NCBI RefSeq assembly: GCF_004352915.1
Contig: NZ_SJSY01000076.1
Coordinates: 62,001 to 126,000 of the forward strand
Source of the DNA: Flavobacterium zhairuonense
Lineage (GTDB): Bacteria; Bacteroidota; Bacteroidia; Flavobacteriales; Flavobacteriaceae
Direction of reading: 5' to 3'
DNA: 64,000 bases
Part shown: in pieces, positions 59,869 to 64,000 of the stretch
Numbering within the stretch: the stretch's first letter is position 1
Layout of the letters: every line of letters starts with the position of its first letter
Notes under the pieces: model-generated
The model's database searches: none
The model's input: only the letters and a program-made list of their open reading frames with translations
Told to the model about the DNA's origin: nothing
Program-made: the position numbers and the translations under genes

Positions 59869-60606
59869 ATGAAATCAGTATTAATAACAGGGGCAAACAG
59901 AAGCATTGGTTTAGAAATAGTTAAACAGCTTTCGAAAAAAGGATTATTTGTTTATTTAGGAAGTCGAAATCTTGAAAATGGAGAAAAAGTAACTGCTGAA
60001 TTAGCTCAAAACGGATTTAAAAACGTGAAAGCGATCCAGATTGATGTTACAGATCAGGAAAGTGTTCTAAAAGCTAAAAATAGCATAGAAAAAGAACAAG
60101 GCAAACTCGATATTTTGATCAATAATGCTGGCATTTTAGGGGCAATGCCACAAAATTCTTCTACAACTTCGATTGAAAATTTACAAGAGACATTTGACAC
60201 AAATTTTTTTGGAGTGATTAGAGTTACACAAACATTTCTTGATTTACTTAAAAAATCGGATAATCCAAGAATCAGCAATATTACATCTGGTCTTGGTTCA
60301 CTAACTTTACACAGCGATCCATCGTGGAAATATTATCCATTTAAAGCAGTTTCATATGTTTCATCAAAAGCTGCTTTAAACGCTTTTACAGTTACTCTGG
60401 CTTTTGAATTGAAAGATCTTCCATTTAAAGTGAATTCAATTGATCCTGGCTATACGGCGACCGATTTTAATAACTTCAACGGACCAGGAAGCGTCGAAAG
60501 TGCCGCAAGCTTCATTATCAAACATACTTTGACAGATGAAAATGGCCCAACAGGAAAGTTTTTCAGTAATGATATTGAAGACCAAAGCGAAGAAAGTCCG
60601 TGGTAA
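59869..60606 (+). CDS. Short-chain dehydrogenase/reductase
   Basis: 245 aa from the ATG at 59869 (MKSVLITGANRSIG); the frame continues upstream without SDR sequence and crosses a palindrome, so the start is internal. NAD(P) motif TGANRSIG at 7-14, NNAG in DILINNAGILG, active-site Ser/Tyr/Lys in SNITSGLGSL and YVSSKAALNAF. Substrate unknown. The Crp/Fnr gene is directly upstream. Confidence 0.92.
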   Translation: MKSVLITGANRSIGLEIVKQLSKKGLFVYLGSRNLENGEKVTAELAQNGFKNVKAIQIDVTDQESVLKAKNSIEKEQGKLDILINNAGILGAMPQNSSTTSIENLQETFDTNFFGVIRVTQTFLDLLKKSDNPRISNITSGLGSLTLHSDPSWKYYPFKAVSYVSSKAALNAFTVTLAFELKDLPFKVNSIDPGYTATDFNNFNGPGSVESAASFIIKHTLTDENGPTGKFFSNDIEDQSEESPW

Positions 60607-60627
60607 ATTAGAATTTACAAATAAAGG

Positions 60628-60666
60628 AAAAGCTCCAAAATCAATTGATCTTGGAGCTTTTTTATT
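60628..60666. terminator. Bidirectional terminator
   Basis: Stem AAAGCTCCAA/TTGGAGCTTT with a 12-base loop and T run. It ends the SDR gene and the convergent VOC gene. The stem resembles the one at 44750. Confidence 0.8.
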
Positions 60667-60679
60667 GTCTTTTTATTAT

Positions 60680-61087
60680 TTAAATCGGTTCCCAAAGTTC
60701 GATTTTATTGCCGTCAGCATCCATAATATGAACAAATTTGCCATAATCATAAGTTGCAATATCATCTAAAACAGTTACGCCATTTTCTTTCAATTTACTT
60801 ATAAGGCCTTCAATATTTTGAACTCGATAATTGATCATAAACTCTTTTTTTGAAGGCGAAAAATAATCATCATTCTTTTTGAACGGACTCCATTGTAGCA
60901 CTTCTTTTATTTCTGGATTATCCAAATTTCTAGATTCAAATGTCGAACCCCAGTCATTGACTTCCAGACCTAAATTTTTAGCATACCATTCTCTGGTTTC
61001 TTTTGGGTTTTCGGTAAAAAAGAAAATACCGCCAACGCCCGTCACTTTTGGAATCGTATTGTCATTTTGCTTATTTGAATCTTCCAT
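60680..61087 (-). CDS. VOC-family protein (glyoxalase/bleomycin-resistance-like)
   Basis: 135 aa from the ATG at 61087 (MEDSNKQNDNTIPKV); the longer frame begins at 61138, upstream of the promoter. VOC strands FFTENPKETREWYAKNLGLE, with EFMINYRVQNIEGLISKLKEN and FVHIMDADGNKIELWEP, the last Glu being the usual metal ligand. Function not predictable beyond the fold. Convergent with the SDR gene. Confidence 0.85.
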   Translation of the reverse strand: MEDSNKQNDNTIPKVTGVGGIFFFTENPKETREWYAKNLGLEVNDWGSTFESRNLDNPEIKEVLQWSPFKKNDDYFSPSKKEFMINYRVQNIEGLISKLKENGVTVLDDIATYDYGKFVHIMDADGNKIELWEPI

Positions 61088-61107
61088 AGCTTTTGGTTTT
61101 AAGATCT

Positions 61108-61138
61108 TAAATGTACTAAAAATGTGTGCTGTAAACAA
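61108..61138 (-). promoter_or_regulatory. Promoter of the VOC gene
   Basis: On the minus strand TTG (plus 61136-61138), 20 bp, TACATTTA (plus 61108-61115; one departure from consensus). It fixes the gene start at 61087. Confidence 0.6.
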
Positions 61139-61218
61139 TTAAAGCTTTCTTAAATTGATTTGAACCCATTGTTACTTGTTGTAAATTAGCTAGATACGAA
61201 ATTTAAAAGATAGGAATC

Positions 61219-61662
61219 ATGAAAACATATCATATAATTGCCATATTGATTTTTGGTTTATCGCTATCGGCAAATGCTCAGAAAAAAATTGAAACTACAG
61301 AATTGCCAAAACCAGCTCAAGAATTTCTTCAACACTATTTTAGCTACACAACTGTAGTCAAAGCTCAAAAAGATGCTGAACATGGTGAAAAAGGGTATGA
61401 AGTCAAACTAAAAGATGGAACCGAAGTTGAATTTTGGAAAGATGGCTCGTATCGAGAAGTAGATGGAGGGAAAAATCCAATTCCGACAGATTTTATTCCG
61501 GCAAATATCAAAGATTATATTTCGAAAAATTATCCAAACGAAAAAATCACGCATATCGATTATGGACACAAAGATTTAGATGTTGATTTAACCAATTCTA
61601 TTGATTTGGAATTTTCAAAAGATGGAAAAATTCTGAAGGACAAAAACAATAATATCAATTAA
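61219..61662 (+). CDS. Exported PepSY-like protein
   Basis: 147 aa with a signal peptide (about residues 1-20). Two repeats of a PepSY-like/DUF2874 pattern: LPKPAQEFLQHYFSYTTVVK...YEVKLKDGTEVEFWKDGSY and FIPANIKDYISKNYPNEKIT...VDLTNSIDLEFSKDGKIL. Small periplasmic proteins of this type are common in Bacteroidota; function unknown. Confidence 0.85.
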   Translation: MKTYHIIAILIFGLSLSANAQKKIETTELPKPAQEFLQHYFSYTTVVKAQKDAEHGEKGYEVKLKDGTEVEFWKDGSYREVDGGKNPIPTDFIPANIKDYISKNYPNEKITHIDYGHKDLDVDLTNSIDLEFSKDGKILKDKNNNIN

Positions 61663-61731
61663 ATTACGTTTTTAAAAGCACTGGAAAGCCTTATTTCTGG
61701 AGGTTTTTTCAAAAATATGAAGTATAAACTT

Positions 61732-61755
61732 TTTACACTTGTGTAAAGTTTACAC
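61732..61755. promoter_or_regulatory. Overlapping palindromes TTTACAC/GTGTAAA
   Basis: Three half-sites in a row: TTTACAC-TT-GTGTAAA-G-TTTACAC, so two perfect inverted repeats share their middle half-site. The spacing suggests a regulator site upstream of the glycosyltransferase gene. Loops of 1-2 nt rule out an RNA terminator. Confidence 0.5.
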
Positions 61756-61841
61756 AATCTTTTTTTAGCTAAAATTTGCTAAAACTCTCATTTTCAATTT
61801 TTAGTATTTGTGGCACAGCGCTTGTAAAATCGGTTAGAGTC

Positions 61842-61898
61842 GATTTCTTGTTTACTTGGTTTTGATCAGTTTTTAACTGAAAAACGAACAAGAAAATC
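61842..61898 (+). promoter_or_regulatory. Nested hairpin in the glycosyltransferase leader
   Basis: GATTTCTTGTT pairs with AACAAGAAAATC (one bulge), enclosing GTTTT/AAAAC and CAGTT/AACTG with a TTT loop. It ends 38 nt before the ATG at 61937. Function unknown. Confidence 0.4.
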
Positions 61899-61936
61899 AA
61901 TTTAAAAGCCATTTTACGAATAAAGCAATAGCCCAA

Positions 61937-63388
61937 ATGAAAAGTGAAACAATTACTTCAGAACAATTTTATACTTCTGATAAAACCCTCAGCACAAAAG
62001 AACAATCTAACAAAAGTTCAATTTTTAGTCCCAATACAAAATCCTTAAATCAAGCAACCGAAAAAACATATAGTCCGTTAGGTGTTATAGTACTTACTGG
62101 TACTTTTTTACTGATGCTAGGTGGTGCTTTTTTAGTGTACCAACTTCAATCTGATTTTGATCAATTTCAATTAGACCGGATAAATTCAAGTTGGGGATTT
62201 CCATTCTTAATCTTAGCAACCGTTTTATTCTTTTTCCAAACAGGTTCGTTTTTATATAATCTGTATTTGTATTTCAGATACAAACCAATTGAATCTGTTT
62301 CTGACGATTTATTGCCAACTTGCACCGTAATTGTTCCCGCTTATAACGAAGGAAAATTAGTATGGCAAACTTTAATGAGTCTTGCTGAAAGCGATTTCCC
62401 TCAGCAAAAGCTTCAATTGTTAGCCATTGATGATGGAAGCAAAGATGATACTTGGTACTGGATGCAACAAGCAAAAATAAAGCTTGGAGATCGTCTTGAA
62501 ATTTACCAACAACCGGAAAACAAAGGAAAACGCCACGCATTATACCGCGGATTTGAACTAGGAATTGGTGAAGTTTTTGTAACTGTTGACAGTGATTCAA
62601 TTGTAAAAAAAGATACGTTAAGAAATCTTGTAAGTCCGTTCGTTGTTGATAAAAAATGCGGTGCAGTAGCAGGAAATGTTCATGTTTTAAACAATAAAAA
62701 AGCTTTGTTGCCAAAAATGCTGAATGTAAGTTTTGTGATGAGTTTTGAATTCATGCGTTCTGCCGAAAGCATGTTGGGATCTGTATTATGCACGCCCGGC
62801 TCAGCGGCCGCGTATAGAAAAGATGCGGTATTTGTGTGTCTTCCAGAATGGATCAATCAAACTTTTATGGGACAACCATCAGATATTGGCGAGGATCGAG
62901 CAATGACTAATATGATTTTAAAGCAAGGACTACATGTTTTGTTCCAAAGAAATGCCCTCGTTTTGACAAATGTCCCAGAAGAGTACAAAGGCTTATACAA
63001 GATGTTTATAAGATGGGGAAGAAGCAATGTGCGTGAAAATATCATGATGGCACAATATGTTTTTAAAGATTTTAGAAATGAATCTAAATTTGGTGCCAGA
63101 CTTTTATTTTTGAATCAGTCTTTAAAAATAATTATGTCATATCCTTTCTTATTATTTATGCTCTTTTTTATAGCAGTTCATCCAGTGCTGTTTTTTAGCT
63201 CAACGCTTTTAAGCATTATGATCGTATCTACTTTTTCAGTATTATTTTATGCTAAAAGATATAGTTTTTCGGATGCTTTTTGGGCGTATTCATATAGCAT
63301 ATTTTATACTTTCAGCTTATTCTGGATAACGCCTTATGCTATTGCAACAGCTAATAAAAAAGGGTGGCTGACACGTGGTTTATCTTAA
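61937..63388 (+). CDS. Processive GT2 glycosyltransferase (HasA/NodC-like)
   Basis: 483 aa. Cytoplasmic N-terminal stretch, helices at about 46-68 and 86-112, then the GT2 catalytic domain: VIVPAYNEG (131-139), DDG (165-167), metal-binding DSD (218-220), GED (318-320) and RW (359-360, in MFIRWGRSNVRE), then four or so C-terminal helices. This is the layout of processive synthases such as hyaluronan or chitin-oligosaccharide synthases; the product is unknown. The long leader holds palindromes and a hairpin. Confidence 0.9.
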   Translation: MKSETITSEQFYTSDKTLSTKEQSNKSSIFSPNTKSLNQATEKTYSPLGVIVLTGTFLLMLGGAFLVYQLQSDFDQFQLDRINSSWGFPFLILATVLFFFQTGSFLYNLYLYFRYKPIESVSDDLLPTCTVIVPAYNEGKLVWQTLMSLAESDFPQQKLQLLAIDDGSKDDTWYWMQQAKIKLGDRLEIYQQPENKGKRHALYRGFELGIGEVFVTVDSDSIVKKDTLRNLVSPFVVDKKCGAVAGNVHVLNNKKALLPKMLNVSFVMSFEFMRSAESMLGSVLCTPGSAAAYRKDAVFVCLPEWINQTFMGQPSDIGEDRAMTNMILKQGLHVLFQRNALVLTNVPEEYKGLYKMFIRWGRSNVRENIMMAQYVFKDFRNESKFGARLLFLNQSLKIIMSYPFLLFMLFFIAVHPVLFFSSTLLSIMIVSTFSVLFYAKRYSFSDAFWAYSYSIFYTFSLFWITPYAIATANKKGWLTRGLS

Positions 63389-63411
63389 ATAACTTAAAGT
63401 TTTTGAAATAC

Positions 63412-63459
63412 AAAAACCTTCAGAACCTTGCATTTTAGGCCCTGAAGGTTTTTATTTTT
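63412..63459. terminator. Bidirectional terminator
   Basis: Stem AAAAACCTTCAG/CTGAAGGTTTTT (12 bp) with an 18-base loop, then ATTTTT. It ends the glycosyltransferase and the convergent hydrolase gene, whose stop codon overlaps the right edge. Confidence 0.8.
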
Positions 63460-64000
63460 AATCTAACCCTGCAAATTTAAATGGCGCCGTAGCTTGAAAA
63501 TTCATGGAAGATTCTCCAGAATAATTTTCATTATTGGCTAAACTTAGTTTTCGAACTTTAGCTTTCTCGCTAAAATCTAGTTTACTGAATTCCACCCAAA
63601 CCACATTCGGATTTAAAACATTATCGAAATAATACACTAGATTTTTTTGATCTGCAACAGTTCTCCATCGCGTCGAGGATATATTTGGTTCTGTTGCTGA
63701 AGAAATTCCGAGTGGTACAGAACAATTCCTAATTACACCAAAAACACTGGCAAGCGCAGTTCTTGTATTATCTGTTTTCGGAATCGCATCAATGTAATAG
63801 TGAGCACGAACAAAACGATCGGCAGCTCTGTTGGTTCCAGGCAACATAATTGTTCCTGGAATACTTTTCCAATACGTATTTATTGCCAATTGCTCATCAA
63901 AAATAGGGGAGTTTGTCATCGCAACATAGCTTCTGTCATGATGAATAACCAATTTTCCATTTATGTATTCAAAAATCGCATTATCTCCAGAAGCATCAGA
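63458..64000 (-). CDS. Choloylglycine hydrolase/linear amide C-N hydrolase (5' partial)
   Basis: The frame is open to the window edge, so only the C-terminal 180 residues are present. Starting at the edge it reads SDASGDNAIFEYINGKLVI and later VAMTNSPIFDEQLAINTYW, characteristic of Ntn hydrolases of the choloylglycine hydrolase/penicillin V acylase family (conserved Asn and Arg residues follow in LPGTNRAADRF). The catalytic N-terminal Cys lies outside the window. Substrate (bile salt, penicillin V, acyl-homoserine lactone or other amide) cannot be told. Confidence 0.88.
   Translation of the reverse strand, partial: SDASGDNAIFEYINGKLVIHHDRSYVAMTNSPIFDEQLAINTYWKSIPGTIMLPGTNRAADRFVRAHYYIDAIPKTDNTRTALASVFGVIRNCSVPLGISSATEPNISSTRWRTVADQKNLVYYFDNVLNPNVVWVEFSKLDFSEKAKVRKLSLANNENYSGESSMNFQATAPFKFAGLD

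Noticed and set aside
61732..61755. Intrinsic terminator for the PepSY-like gene
   Set aside because: The palindromes have 1-2 nt spacers, too short for an RNA loop, so a protein-binding site is more likely.
62274..62714. 146-codon minus-strand open frame inside the glycosyltransferase
   Set aside because: Antisense shadow of a strongly supported GT2 catalytic domain; composition is not protein-like.
1..64000. Mobile elements, prophage or toxin-antitoxin systems
   Set aside because: No transposase, integrase, phage structural gene or toxin-antitoxin pair was seen; the gene content looks like core chromosome.

Overview
The window is about 64 kb of AT-rich chromosome from a Bacteroidota bacterium, most likely a Flavobacterium (close to the F. 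johnsoniae group). This is inferred from the gene set (menaquinone genes with CvfB and DUF2853 neighbours, a ResB-CcsA fusion, a deoxyhypusine-synthase-like protein next to arginine decarboxylase, bacillithiol-reductase-like YpdA) and from many promoters of the Bacteroidota type (TTG, 19-21 bp, TAnnTTTG). It is core chromosome: I see no rRNA, prophage, insertion sequence or CRISPR array. The first and last genes run off the ends.

Layout. 0-8.3 kb: cytochrome c biogenesis (ResB-CcsA), membrane proteins (DUF3667, DoxX), an ECF sigma/anti-sigma pair, a secreted glutathione peroxidase, a GNAT acetyltransferase and a thioredoxin-like protein. 8.5-19 kb: a loose menaquinone region (menD, menB, menA, menC) with interspersed genes (DUF2853, an M28 peptidase, CvfB, a metallo-hydrolase, a TPR protein); menE, menF and menH are not in the window. 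19-30.3 kb: CYTH phosphatase-like protein with YpdA, SelO, MsrA, a class V aminotransferase, an APC permease and a five-gene minus-strand run ending in NTF2. 30.4-38.9 kb: a PlsC-like acyltransferase, an XRE regulator divergent from an M14 carboxypeptidase, an Lrp regulator, PEP carboxylase, DinB and RecQ. 39-46.7 kb: an Asp-rich protein, a deoxyhypusine-synthase-like protein, arginine decarboxylase, AroB, proline dehydrogenase and an MsbA-like ABC exporter. 47 kb: two tandem tRNA-Val genes. 47.3-64 kb: NUDIX, M28 peptidase, a large signal peptidase I, two Crp/Fnr regulators with neighbours, a chromate locus (ChrB-AraC fusion, small barrel-like protein, ChrA), methyltransferases, SDR, VOC, PepSY-like, a processive GT2 glycosyltransferase and a choloylglycine-hydrolase-family enzyme.

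The most interesting material lies between genes. (1) Six copies of an operator TTTAC-N4-GTAAA fill the gap between the XRE regulator and the M14 carboxypeptidase; some contain the -7 promoter element. (2) Arginine decarboxylase has a long leader with a small Arg-rich open frame ending 2 nt before a perfect 11-bp hairpin. (3) Two copies of a structured repeat (16.4 and 25.4 kb) share flanks while their stems differ yet both pair, a covariation pattern. (4) Several gene gaps hold imperfect hairpins whose arms are built of regular 7-, 8- or about 11-bp words. (5) A Crp/Fnr gene and the SDR gene after it both carry a TTTGCCA-N2-TGRCAAA palindrome. (6) The tRNA-Val pair is a 163-bp duplication including its promoter. 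None of these was checked against a database; all comparisons were made by eye.
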